Source of the DNA: Agrostemma githago
Taxonomy: Eukaryota; Streptophyta; Magnoliopsida; Caryophyllales; Caryophyllaceae
NCBI GenBank assembly: GCA_958450325.1
Contig: OY288261.1
Span: 10,507,113-10,571,112 of the forward strand
DNA length: 64,000 nucleotides
Direction of reading: 5' to 3'
Shown: positions 35,600-47,455 of the stretch, in pieces
Position numbering within the stretch: the stretch's first letter is position 1
Layout of the letters: the number at the start of each line of letters is the position of its first letter
The notes under the pieces: generated by a model
Told to the model about the DNA's origin: nothing
Seen by the model: the letters and a program-made list of their open reading frames with translations, nothing else
Databases searched by the model: none
Position numbers and translations under genes: made by a program

Positions 35600-36420
35600 T
35601 ATGAATTTATGCCTACGCACCATGAAGATCCAGGTCATGCACATAAGACGCTTCAATTAGATAGATGGACAACATATTAGTCTGTCCAGTTCTAAGAGTG
35701 AATTACTCCTAAACTAAAAGTTATAGAGTTATCACTACAATTAGGTGGACAGACTATTGCACCTCCCATTCTCTTCCACCAACGATCTGCTCATACACAA
35801 TTCATGTATATAGAACATATAGTTGGTGTGAAGAGAATGGGAGGTACTATATTGCACCTAATCATTCTAAGAGCATGCTTATGCAATCCAGAATCTCTAT
35901 GGATATGTAGGGTGTATTCTTCACTCGCTATTGATTTACGGTTGTTGGTTATTGTTGTTGGATTCACTTTCAACACTATTGCGATCCAATCAACACGAGT
36001 TATGAATCCATGCCTATGCACCACCAAGATTCAGAGCATTCATATAGGACACTTCAATTAGATAGGTGGACAACATATTAGTCCGTCCAATTGTAAGAGT
36101 GAATTACTCCTAAACTAAAAGTTATAGAGTTATCACTACAATTAGTTGGACAAACTATTGCACCACCCATTCTCGGACACCAACTATTTGTGCATATACA
36201 ATTTATGTATATAGAACAAATTGTTGGTGTCAAGAGAATGGGCGGTAATATATTGTGCCTGTTTATTGTAAGAGCATGCTTATGCTATCCAGAATTTCTG
36301 TGGATATGAAGGCTATATTATTGACTCACTGTTGATTTAGGTTTTTTTTCCTTATTGTTGATGTATTTACGTTGAAAACTATTGCGATCCAATGAAGATA
36401 GTATGTGTTGATATGATTAT
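35600..36420 (+). repeat. Two direct repeats of about 405 bp, each with a long hairpin
   Basis: Copies at about 35600-36007 and 36008-36420 share CTTCAATTAGATAG(A/G)TGGACAA, GAGTGAATTACTCCTAAACT and GTTATCACTACAATTAG. In the first copy CCTCCCATTCTCTT..CACCAAC (from 35762) pairs with GTTGGTGTGAAGAGAATGGG (to about 35845). The second copy has the equivalent hairpin at about 36163-36245. They relate to the repeats at 28054 and 33147. Confidence 0.82.
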
Positions 36421-37189
36421 GTGAAGATCAGATAATCAGATATTTAGATGAATTGCATTATTTTAATTTGACACTAAATGTCAATCATAAATAAAATTTA
36501 ATAGCTTATTTAAAGACAGAATATTTAAGCAAGGATTTCACTTTAACACCTACCAGCCCTTTATTCTACTTTGACCCATTGTTATGATGTTGTAAGCAGC
36601 TATTTCAATGGCATTCAGGTTTTTTTTGTTTCTTAATTCAGATGTTACTGTAATTCAAATCATAATTTACTAGATCTTATTTTGTAGAATGTAGCCTACT
36701 ATCTTCAACATACAGGTAGAATTGTTTTAGTGTCCTGTGTCGATTTTTGTTTGTATAGAACTCTAATATGAATACAATTCTAATATACATGGAAAACAAA
36801 ACAGATTCAATAATGCTTACCTATGAAATAATGACACATAATTTGTATTAGTTGTAGATAGAGTTTTGTATAAATTCTAGCAGATACTTAAAATATGGTC
36901 AAACATGCAAGTAAATAATAAGTTTAATTTTATTTAACTGATCTAATGAATTGGGTTTAACTGACTCAGTTTATCAAAATATCTCCCCACTAACAGCAGT
37001 TAAAATGTTGTGTTAAGAGTAATTTAGCAACACCCTTTTTAGACTCCTCATTAAATCATGGATTAAGGCAATAACATCACGGATCATTGAATGTGTTTAA
37101 TCTACCAAAATATCAATGAGTTGATACTAAAAGCTTCTTCAATTAACCAAAGAAAACATTCTTATATCGTGCTATTGTAGAATCTTTGA
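36421..37189. other. AT-rich spacer upstream of Rep/helicase
   Basis: No gene or clear repeat seen. It probably holds the promoter of the Rep/helicase gene. Confidence 0.45.
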
Positions 37190-38175
37190 TGGATAATCTA
37201 CGTTCAACAAGAAACAGCAGCAGAAGCAGAAGAGATGCTATAAATCGCTGCATGACAGAACGTAAGTGTTGCTCTATTTCATATTATTCTCATGTTTTGT
37301 TTGGAAAAACATGTAATTTTTTTCTCTACTTTAGTATATGAGAATGATTATTTGCAAATCTACAGTTGTTGACACAAAAACATGGAAAAGGTAAATGTAT
37401 CTTTGTATTCTGTACATGTCTATCATTTGAGTGTTTTTAAAAAAAAATTATAGGTGATTACTACTTTGTTTATTTCTCTATCAACAATTATTACATTTTT
37501 ACTGTTATTTAGAGGTTTTTGCGTAAATAGAAATACAATTCACGTTTTCTGGAGGTTAAATTTCTCAGATCTGCCAAAATAGAATTACTTAGATCCTGTT
37601 TATGTGTTAACCTAAGTGTTAAATTTTTGGTCCATTTGAGATCCAAATCTACCCAAATCTGTCTAATTTTCCGTCTTCTATTTAACCTAAGTGTTGAATT
37701 ACTAAGTGATAATATGCATTCTCCCTGTGACTTAGAAGCTAATTTATTTAAACGCAGTATAGAATGTAATATTTTGTTAAGAAAATTGGGTTACTGAATT
37801 ATAACAGCTTACATTATAATTTGTAATAACAGCTGTTCCTTTTTGCTCTGTTTTAACTCAGATTTGGGAATAGACACATCATTTAGAATTTAAGTGTATG
37901 AAATTTACAGAGTGTTAGAATTTCAGAACTGACTATTTCTTTTTACTGTGCATGCTATTAGGAACAAACATAGGAATTACAATGACAGTTTTCATGCCAC
38001 TTTGTGCCTAATAATTTTTCATATATATTGATTAGTATACAGACTTGCTACACAGATCATTTCTTGGTGATAAAAACATAAGGCTGGATCATGAAATCTA
38101 TGGATTTTCAGCATGCTACCCTTCAAATTACAACATCTAATAATTGCTTGAAACATGCATGCAATTGGGTACAAT

Positions 38176-38189
38176 AAAAGTTAATATCA
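38176..38189. repeat. Left TSD of the LINE insertion
   Basis: AAAAGTTAATATCA recurs at 39449-39462 after the poly(A)-rich tail. Confidence 0.85.
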
Positions 38190-39448
38190 ACATCTAATCT
38201 ATGGTTTTATGCAAGGGGTCTTCCCCTTCAGATATTTAGGCGTGCCCCTAAGTCCTGGAAAGCTAAAAATCAGTGATCATAGCGGTCTTTTACAGAAGAT
38301 AAAAGATAAGATACATCACAGGAGCTCTAAAATGCTCTCCTATGCCGGAAAAGTGCAACTCATAAACTCGACCATTACGGGGTTACTCTCTTACTGGGGT
38401 GCAAATTTTCTTCTGCCAAAGGGGGTTCTTCATGAGATTAATCGATTATGTAAGAATTTTTTTTGGAATGTACAAGATGGAACACGTAAGATGGTCTTCA
38501 AGGGGTGGAGCGACGTTTGTACCCCCAAAGAGGAAGGTGGGTTCCATATCAAAAATTTTGAAGCTTGGAACAAGGCTCTCTTATCTCATAACATATGGAG
38601 CCTTCAAAATAACATTGACAACATCTGGACTCGATGGGTCCATGGCTACAAAACTAGTAGATGCACGATATGGCAAGCAAAGAGCAATGAGGGGGACGCT
38701 GAAGTTTGGCGTAGGATTATGGCAATCCGTAACTTCATCTTGGAAAAAACAGAGACGGAAGATGGCGCTAGAGATCTTGTGAATGGATGGACCTTGAAGG
38801 GGAATTTCTCTCTAAGCATGGCCTATGACTTCTTTCGAGGCCCGCTGCCTTCGAAACGAGATTTCTCTACTATTTGGCACCCCGTTTGTAGCCCGAGTCA
38901 CAGCATCATTAGCACTCTAGCTCTGCAGAATCGGCTACCCACACTGGATGCTCTTAAGATTAGAGGATTCAACCTCGCTAGTCAATGTGTGTTATGCAGA
39001 AATCACGAGGAAACTAAAACCCATATGTTCTTCGAGTGCGAGTACTCACAGGAGGTAATGAAAGGGATCAATTATTGGCAGGGAATTACTCAAAGAGCAG
39101 GTAGTATCGGTAAAGAGATCAAAAGAGCATGGAGATTTAAGCGTAACAATAACTGGCGCATTCAATGGCGTATATGTAGTATTGTTGCTACTATCTACGT
39201 TATATGGGAAGAACGTAATAGACGTATTTTTGTGAACGCCTAAGGACCTTATCCAAAGGATCAAGAATCATGTAAGTATTAGAATTTTACATTGTAACCA
39301 CGAGTCTCATTTTGTTTTATCGAGGCTAGATGGTTAATTCTTTTGGCCGCTTGTTTGTAAGATTTTTGTTGCTTTTGTTTTTTCCCTCTCGGTGGATGAA
39401 TAAAAGTAAGCTACCCTTCTTGCAAAAAAAAAATAAAAAAAAATAAAA
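38190..39448 (+). mobile_element. 5'-truncated L1-type LINE inserted in the Helitron
   Basis: Flanked by a 14-bp TSD (38176-38189 and 39449-39462) with an A-rich 3' tail (39424-39448). It contains only the end of LINE ORF2. The short length, 5' truncation and long TSD fit target-primed reverse transcription. It lies within the probable first intron of the Rep/helicase gene, in the same orientation. Confidence 0.92.
38209..39243 (+). CDS. C-terminal fragment of LINE ORF2 (RT thumb and zf-RVT)
   Basis: A 344-residue uninterrupted frame. It starts with FRYLGVPLSPGKLK and KMLSYAGKVQLINSTI, typical of the end of plant LINE reverse transcriptase. Next come the conserved block FFWNVQDG...KGWSDVCTPKEEGG and the zinc-binding zf-RVT region (CVLCRNHEETKTHMFFEC). 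It ends IYVIWEERNRRIF. The endonuclease and catalytic RT core are missing through 5' truncation, so it cannot act alone. The true frame enters from upstream, and 38209 is merely the first ATG of the fragment. Lack of stops suggests a young insertion. Confidence 0.9.
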   Translation: MQGVFPFRYLGVPLSPGKLKISDHSGLLQKIKDKIHHRSSKMLSYAGKVQLINSTITGLLSYWGANFLLPKGVLHEINRLCKNFFWNVQDGTRKMVFKGWSDVCTPKEEGGFHIKNFEAWNKALLSHNIWSLQNNIDNIWTRWVHGYKTSRCTIWQAKSNEGDAEVWRRIMAIRNFILEKTETEDGARDLVNGWTLKGNFSLSMAYDFFRGPLPSKRDFSTIWHPVCSPSHSIISTLALQNRLPTLDALKIRGFNLASQCVLCRNHEETKTHMFFECEYSQEVMKGINYWQGITQRAGSIGKEIKRAWRFKRNNNWRIQWRICSIVATIYVIWEERNRRIFVNA

Positions 39449-39462
39449 AAAAGTTAATATCA

Positions 39463-39945
39463 CATATTTACATTAAAAAAAAGGTGAGATTTAGTAACAA
39501 CATAGTAGGATGGAAAAAAAATGACTCCGTTTTTTTAGGTTAGATTTCTGAATAGACACACAATACAGAATCATAATATGTGAAAACATTCAGAATGTTA
39601 GAAATTATAGATCTTACTTTTCCTTTTTACTATGCATGCAAATTTAAAATATAGAAGATATTAGAGATGTAGGGAAGTCACAAAAAAATATTCATAAACA
39701 CCCAATATTCATAAAAAAAAATATTACCTTCAATTAGAGGCGGTGTTTCATCTTAAAAAAAATAGATTAATAATAGCAGGACAGGTGCCTTAAACCCTCA
39801 TTTTTGTGTATAGTCCATATAGTCTCTACAAATTTGCAAATAAGACACAGTAATCTGCACAATACAGGAGAAACATATAAGTGATGAGCACATTTATACA
39901 GCGAAGATTTCGAAATTTAGCAAGAACAACAAAAAAAATAAGTAG
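39463..39945. other. AT-rich spacer in the Helitron after the LINE
   Basis: No coding frame. TTAGAATTT/GTGTATGAAATTTACAGAG at 37888-37916 and TCATAATATGTGAAAACATTCAGAATG near 39571 sit in similar surroundings, so the flanks may contain a diverged duplication (about 37860-38000 and 39530-39650). Confidence 0.45.
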
Positions 39946-40610
39946 GGGGGAGGCTCACCATTGTTCATGTACAGAAAAGTTAATCTGGACCTCGATTTCG
40001 GACAAGATCCATGCGTGCAAAGAATGTGCAACACAGAACAGTAAACGGATCAATAATGAGAAAATATCTACATAATCAAGATTACGGAAGAAAAAAAATC
40101 ATAAAAAAGGAAAGAGCTCACCATTTTCGTATACAGCTATGTAGATCTGGAATTTCATTCCGGATAGGAGGTACGCATGCAAAAAACGTAGATCACAGGA
40201 AAAAAAATTAATTGATGAGGAAATTTAACAAGAAAAACCAAAAAAAATAAGGAGGGGGGAGGCTCACCATTGTTCGTGTACAGAAAATTTAATCTGGACC
40301 TCGATTTCGGATAAGATCCATGCATGCAAAGAAAGTGCAGCACAGAACAGTAAACGGATTAATAATGAGAAAATATCTACATAATCAAGATTACAGAAGA
40401 AAAAAATCAAAAAAGGAAAGAGCTCACCATTTTCGTGTACAGATATGTAGATCTAGAATTTCATTCCGGATAGGAGGTATGCATGCAAGAAACGTAGATC
40501 ACAAAAAAAAATTAATTGATGAGGAAAACTGACAAATTCAAGATTCCAGAATTATTAAAAGAAGTCACCATTTTTCCGAGCACATGAAGTTGATCTGGAA
40601 TGTGGATGAT
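39946..40610 (-). repeat. Tandem array of about 155-bp units in alternating pairs (about 4.3 copies)
   Basis: Units start GCTCACCATT and alternate in two types: one with TTAATCTGGACCTCGATTTC and ATGCAAAGAA, the other with GTAGATCT(G/A)GAATTTCATTCC and ATGCAAGAAACGTAGATCAC. The pair period is about 308 bp (39946-40253, 40254-40545), and a fifth diverged half-unit lies at about 40560. Read on the minus strand each unit contains CTGTACACGAA(A/C)AATGGTGAGC, an ATG directly at a potential splice donor, as if a first exon had been multiplied. Confidence 0.85.
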
Positions 40611-40689
40611 AAAAATCGACCATTTTCCTAATCAAGCAGTATAAATGCCGATCGATCTAGAAAAAACATACAACTTTGGCTGACAAATA

Positions 40690-40865
40690 GTCGAATTAGT
40701 GAGGATCAGAGAGTCAGTGAGTGGAAGAGTGAAGAGTGAGACTGAGAGTGAAATTAGGGATAGGGTTAGGGTTGATAGTGAGTCGGGTAGGATTAGGGTT
40801 TTTAGAGGGAGATTTCAGGGGGAGACGGTATTTATATGGGTGGGTGGTTAGGGCTAAGGTTGGGT
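40690..40865 (-). promoter_or_regulatory. Putative minus-strand promoter and leader
   Basis: On the minus strand CCCATATAAATACCG (about 40826-40840) looks like a plant TATA box. It is followed by a pyrimidine-rich leader with AAACCCTAA, AACCCTAACCCTATCCC and CTCACTCTTCACTCTTCCAC, typical of plant 5' leaders, leading into the tandem first-exon-like units to the left. It may be a captured host promoter; no downstream protein is recognised. Confidence 0.5.
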
Positions 40866-41640
40866 CGAAGTTTGATCTGGGCCAAAGTTTCACTGGGCTT
40901 CAAATCAGTTAACAACTTATTCTCTTTTTTATCATTTGAGCCCGTGTATGACTTTGGAAACCGACTTTTGATGTCCGGGTTATGTTTGGGCTACGATTTT
41001 GTTTGTGCCCGACTTGAAGTTCAATAATGTAGGTGTTGTGGGTTTGGTCCAGTTCTGATACTGTACTCATATTTTGGACCAGATTTGACAGGGTCGGGTT
41101 TTTATCCAAATTTGTGAGGTTGTTCAGATTAATTGGGCCTTCGTTCTTGCTTCGTGCGAACATTTTGATTGAACTTAAATTTCTATCGTGTTGTTTCCGA
41201 GTTTAAGTTGATTTGGTCGAATTTCGGTTGTGTTAGTGTCACATATTAGTCATTCTTAGGGATTTATATGATTATTTAGTTTTCTCTATTTTTGGCTACA
41301 TTAGTAGTAGAAATAATGATAAAAAGTAATCACATGATCACGTATTATAGGACTGGCATTATGACTATGTCATATCCCATGTTGTATAGTCTTGAGGTTT
41401 GGGTTGACCCGAACTCGACTCATTGACCTGTTTCACCAGGTTTACCCTTCCCATTTAGTTAGTTCATGAGAAATGTTTTGCTTTCCCATTTTGTTTTGTT
41501 TTTAGTGCTAACATTTTGTGTTGGTTTACTACAATTCTTTTTTTGAAATATTTACTCAACCTTATGTACCCACATTTGATGCACATATTTTGTTTTATGA
41601 TATGTTCTGTTGAGTGACGTTCACTTTATGAATTTAATAT
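40866..41640. other. Spacer within the probable Rep/helicase first intron
   Basis: No recognisable coding sequence on either strand; short frames at 40836-41163 are not convincing. Confidence 0.5.
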
Positions 41641-41649
41641 TGTTATTAA

Positions 41650-41940
41650 GGTGGGGAGAGCAGTGGATTTGCAAATGAAAATGTTGCACCAAATCAGCAG
41701 CATGTTATAGGAATCCATGATCCTTTAAGAGATATTACTGACGGTACCTCATATCTACCTGCCTCTTAGACAGAAATATGCCTGTGTATTTTTGCATGCC
41801 TCTGCAGCTAAACTCAACATGAAATTGGTATTATTATTCAGGTGCTGAAAGCAGCAGCTTTGCTAATGAAAATGTTGACTCAGATCAATAGCCTGTGCTA
41901 ACCGTTTGTACTCCCCTAAGTGATATTACCAATGGTACCT
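41650..41940 (+). repeat. Duplicated small exon in the Rep/helicase gene
   Basis: Two exon-like blocks (about 41652-41743 and 41843-41935) encode related peptides, ESSGFANENV...PLRDIT and ESSSFANENV...PLSDIT, each followed by GGTACCTC at the donor. The second has an in-frame TAG after VDSDQ. Confidence 0.75.
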
Positions 41941-44900
41941 CTCACTCGCCCTTCTTTTTCTATACTCATGCTTACATGTGTGTGTGTCTCCATGTGTCCA
42001 TGTTGGTATATATGTGTATGTGTGTATATACACGTAATTGTTAGTTTTCGGACCCATTATTTTTAATACATTTTAATGCTTCGTGTTCTTATTAGGTGCT
42101 CGGGTCCATCGACCTACACGACGACTTGCCTCACATCGTCGCCGTGACTTGCCCCATTGTCCTTCAACTCCTGCTTCTTTTAGTGCGACCCTTTCTTCTG
42201 TTATTTCATTTGAACCTGTCATTCTTTCACCGGCACAACAAGCGGCAAAACTTAAAAGGGCCCGTAGAAAAGAACTCACTGCAGAAAAAAAAAAAAGGTC
42301 AACCTACTCGGTTCTTCGTTCTCGACCAGGTGATTTACGTGTGTATTTTGGTGACAGCTTTAATTTGTACTACAAAGACACTTTCATTTCGTTTGGTGCA
42401 TTATATTAGTTGTCATTCTTAATGTTTTGCTCTGTGTTTAGGAGAATGGTGCCTTTGAACAACATATATACACAATATGTTCACCTCTTACAGATTGTGA
42501 CGATTCGGACGACTCACTTACTACTGACCCAACACCAAGTTTGCGTTCTGGGTTCAATGAGGCCAGTACTTCATCAACTCCACATATTAATCCGTCTTCT
42601 GATAGTATGTTCCTTGAAAACGATTCTGGACATCACCAATTTGAAGAAGGACTACCCAACAATACCACCGGTGGAGTTCTGGATATTCGTGCAGGTTTCC
42701 CTTAGCCCTTTCTTGAGATTAACGGTTCTATGTAAGCTTATTAGATCCTAATTACATGAATGTTTTATATTCCATTACTATTATAATTGTTTTCATAAAC
42801 TACTGCCGCAGGTTCAATTTATTGGGATATTGGTGACCCGGAATATGAATGCCAGATGTGCAAAGCCCAAATGTGGTATGAGGAAAGAATTGGTAAAGGA
42901 AAAGGCACGACAAATCCAAGATTTTCTTTGTGCTGCTCAGATGGGAAGGTAGTTCTGCCGTATCTAACCCAACCACCTGCACTGTTAAAATCACTTTTGA
43001 CAAGAGAGCATCGTCTAAGTTCTACATTTATTAGCAATATCCGTGGCTATAATTGTGGGTATGCTCGGTCATCCACTGGTGGCATTATTGATAAAACAGT
43101 CAACGTTGGTCGAGGTCCATACACGTTTAGGATGGGAGGGCAGAATGTCCATCGAATTGGCAGTTTGTTACCTCCTGATGGATCTATTCCAAAGTTTTGC
43201 CAGTTGTATATCTATGATACGGAGGAGGAGGTTAACAACCGAATAAATGACGTAACGTAAGTACCCTTTACATGCTTATTTTGTGTATTTGATTTCTCAT
43301 ACTTACCTATTCATGAAGTTTACTTCCTCTGTACATCTTCTTTTTATGTAAGCAGTGGTGGCGGCAGTAGTAGATTCAACGAGGAACTTATGTTGTTATT
43401 GAAGGAGATGATCGACGAACATAACCCTCTTGCAAAGACCTTCCGAAAGGCCAGGGACAGATTGTCATCAGATGTAGAAGGGGAAGTTAGTATTAGACTG
43501 ATTGCCCAAAGATGCACTGATGGGAGAACTTATAACCGTCCAACTGCTTCAGAAGTTGCTGCTGTGGTTGAAGGTGACATAGGTCCCAATATGGAACATC
43601 GGGACATTATTGTACAAAAATCATGTGGACAACTGCAACGCATTTCTGAGTTACACCCATCATATCTTACCCTAAAGTATCCTATTTTGCTCCCATATGG
43701 TGAGGATTCCACCTACATATCCCTCACAGTGAAGCATCTCTTGGTATAAGCAATAGCCTTAAGCCGCACGAGGAGGTCACTTTACGTGAGTTCTTTGCCT
43801 TTCGATTTCAAGATAGGCCAATGGAAATTGAGTTCCCTACGTGGTCACAATCTTGCAACTTATTCCAACAGATTTGCGTTGATGGATACATGATGGTTGA
43901 GTCTCAGAGATTGTCATTCTTACGATTCAACCAAGATTTACTGAGGGTTGACAAGTACAAAAATGTTGTTGATGCAGTTGAAGAGGGTAATGTTGATCCA
44001 TCATCGACTGGTAGTCGCTATATTGTACCATCCTCTTACACATCTGGTGATGCTTATATGAGGTCAAAGTATCTGGACACTATGGCTATTTGTAGGTGGT
44101 GTGGGTACCCAGATCTGTTTATTACCTTTACCTGTAATCCTAAATGGCCAGAGGTTACGCGATTTGTCAGCAGAAGGGGTCTTCGCCCTGAAGACCGTCC
44201 AGATATTTTGTCGCGAATTTTTCAGGTGAAACTATATGAGTTGATACAGGACTTGAAAGTTCGCGAAATCTTTGGGAGGACTAGAGCAGGTATACATTTA
44301 TGTTTTTTTCCCCAATCCTATATTAATTTGTCCTTACCTTTTATCTTTCTTTTGTACTTATTTACTAAATTTAGATTGTTTGCAGTTGTGTACACAGTTG
44401 AATTCCAAAAGAGAGGACTCCCCCATGCACAAATCCTGCTCTTCCTCCATCGAGATGATAAGTTCCCGGAGGTGGCAGACGTAGATAGGATTATTTCGGC
44501 TGAGATTCCTGATGAAAGCCAGGATCCCATACTGTTCGCCAAAGTATCAGAGTTGATGATCCATGGTCCTTGCGGTGCAGCAAATCCTCAATCACCGTGC
44601 ATGTTAGATGGTGCATGCATTCGGAAGTTTCCGAAGCGATTCACCCCCAGGACCACAGTTGACAAGAATGGTTTCCCTATTTACCAGAGAAGGGATAATG
44701 GACGTACAATTCTCAAGAACGGTGTGCCCATTGATAATTGGTACGTTGTTCCCTACAATCCCTACCTTATGAATAAGTATCATGCTCACATAAATGTGGA
44801 GTGGTGCAACCAAGCCAGGTCGATTAAATATTTGTTCAAGTACATCAATAAGGGGCCTGATCGTGTTACAGTGGAATCGTCCCATAGTCGTCGCAATAAC

Positions 44901-47455
44901 CAAAATAATCTCGACCAGATTCAGAAGTTGTACGATTGTCGATATTTGTCTGCATGTGAAGCTGTTTGGAGGATTTTTGCCTTTGACATCCATTACAGGA
45001 CTCCTGGTGTTGAAAAACTTCAGTTTCACCTCCCGGGTGAGCAATCTGTTATCTTCGAAGATGATGACCCAATTGACGAGGTTCTTGATAACCCAAGCAT
45101 TGCTATGTCAAAATTTGTCGATTGGTTTGCGTTGAATGCTAGGGACCCTGATGCACGTGATCTTCTTTTATCTGAGATTCCTCAAAAATATGTATGGGAT
45201 AGGACTAAGAAGCAATGGAAGCGTAGGCAAAAGTTTTTTGCAATTGGTAGATTGCACCACGTTCCCCCAAAATGTGGTGAACTCTACTACATGAGAACGA
45301 TGTTGAACCATTCTAGGGGAGCAATGTGTTATGAGGACATCCGAACTGTGAACGGTACCTGTTATCGGACTTTTCGAGAAGCATGTTTTGCTCTTGGCTT
45401 GATCGGTGATGACACTGAGTACGTTGATGCAATTACGGAAGCACACTACTGGGAGTCGGGTACTTATCTTCGGCATTTGTTTGCATCGTTGCTGTTAACC
45501 GGTTCTATGTTCATGCCCCATACCGTGTGGGAGGAAACTTGGGAATTGTTATCCGATGACATCCTCTTTAGGCAACGGAGAGTTTTGTCGAATCCTGGTA
45601 AGTTTAGTTTTTCCTTCTGTATTCTTTGTAAATATTTTTTAAAATTCATGTTCATTTTGGTTACTTTTTGTCATAGACTTAGAGTTGACTGAGGAAGAGA
45701 TTCATAACTTGGCCTTGCTCGATATTGAGGCTTTGCTACAGAGTAATGGCAGTAGTCTGTCTATGTTTGAAGACATGCCCATTCCTGATTCATCGGTTTT
45801 TCCTAGCTTACGTAACACTTTGATTCGAGATGAATTATCGTATGATAGGGATGCTTTGCGTCAGGAATTTGAAGTTGCCCTGCCTATGTTAAATACCGAC
45901 CGGCGGTTTGTATACGACGAAATTACTAATGCCATGACATTGCAACGAAGTGCCGTTTTCTTTGTGTATGGCTTCGGGGGTACAGGAAAGACATTTATAT
46001 GGCGCACGTTATGTGCTGATTTGCGCAGCAAGGGGCAGATTGTGCTTCCTGTTGCGTCCAGTGGAATTGCGGCCACTTTACTTCCCGGAGGCAGGACAAC
46101 CCATTCCAGATTCGGCATTCCGATTAATGTTGTTGAGACTTCCACTTGCTCCAACATTAAGCCAGGGTCGGATTTAACTGAGCTAATAATGAAGACAAGT
46201 CTCATTATTTGGGATGAGGCACCCATGATCCATAGGCATGCCTTTGAGGCTCTTGATCGTAGTTTGAGAGATGTTATGCTTGCTGTGAGCCCATGTAATG
46301 CAGACCTGCCTTTTGGGGGTAAAATTGTCGTGTTTGGAGGTGACTTCCGAAAAATACTTCCAGTTGTTCCTAAAGGAAGTAGGTCTGACATTGTGCATGC
46401 AGCTTTATTTTCATCTTACTTATGGTCGTCATGCAGGGTAATTTTTCTTCCCTTTTGAATGCTTTTGTTGTTTGTCGTGTCATCTACTTTTCATTTTGTC
46501 TACACTTTTCCTATATGAATCCTTCCTTCTTTTAACTCCCTGTGTTTATAAAGGTACTCAGACTCACCCAGAACATGCATCTTCAAGTCGGTGCCTTTCC
46601 TTATAATGCACAAGAGGTACAAGAATTCTCAGATTGGATCCTCAGAGTTGGTGACGGCTTGGAAGGTGGGCGCAATGATGGCGAGGTGGACGTTAAGTTT
46701 TCAGATGACATTCTTATCCATAATGTCACCGACCTTATTGCCTCAATTGTGTCCAGTACATATCCCAACCTGTTGAATCGGTTGTGGACTGATGATTATT
46801 TGCAGGAACGAGCGATTTTGGCCCCTACCCATGAATTTGTTGAGTTGATTAACGACTATGTGTTATCTCTTCTTGACGGTGTAGAGCAGGTCTATTTAAG
46901 CTCTGATGAAGTATGTATGGACGAGATAGTTCCGGGCAAGCCTGATGTGCACTCCACTGAGTTCTTGAACATCATTAAGTGCTCCGGGATTCCTAACCAT
47001 GAGTTACGACTGAAAGTTGGTGCTATGGTTATGCTTATAAGGAATATTGATCAATTTCGTGGGTTGTGTAATGGTACGCGCTTAATTGTGACTCACTTGG
47101 CGAAACGATCATTCGGTGCAAGGTGCTAACAAGTAGTCATGCAAATGATATAGTTTATATCCCGCGTTTGACCCTTTCGCCATCTGACTCAGCCAAGTTC
47201 CCTGTTCGGTTTACTCGGCGGCAGTTTCCTGTTTCCATATGCTTTGCCATGACAATCAACAAAAGTCAAGGGCAGTCGCTGTCACACGTTGGTCTGTATC
47301 TCCCTAAGCCCGTGTTTACACATGGTCAATTATATGTTGCTTTATCGAGGGTCACCAACAAAAAAGGGTTAAAAATCCTTATTTTCGATGGCAATCATCG
47401 GACTTCTGACACTACCACTAATGTGGTATATCAAGAAGTTTTCCAATATTTGTAA

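Larger units (their letters stand above)
37190..47455 (+). pseudogene. Helitron Rep/helicase (RepHel) gene, split by introns and disabled
   Basis: Candidate first exon from 37190 (MDNLRSTRNSSRSRR), then a long first intron holding a LINE and a tandem array, then exons from about 41650. The Helitron N-terminal domain spans 42813-43750. Rep motifs: FITFTCNPKWPE (near 44115-44150), PHAQILLFLH (44421-44450, Gln for the second His) and the two-Tyr YLFKYINKG (44829-44855). The SF1 PIF1-type helicase runs from 45685: Walker A GFGGTGKT (45971-45994), Walker B LIIWDEAPM, GGDFRKILPVV, and the C-terminal INKSQGQS and LYVALSRV. The role is rolling-circle nicking and unwinding. Defects: TAG in the exon at 41842, frame changes near 43710 and 47105. 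Introns include 44289-44386, about 45600-45677 and 46437-46554. Confidence 0.88.

Noticed and set aside
40740..40860. Telomere-like TTAGGG/AGGGTT repeats
   Set aside because: Only scattered AGGGTTAGGG copies, better explained as AAACCCTAA leader motifs on the minus strand.
42083..42422. Second overlapping frame (starting MLGSIDLHDD) across the Rep/helicase exon
   Set aside because: Shadow of the real exon, which carries the basic, RepHel-like AQQAAKLKRARRKEL sequence in the other frame.
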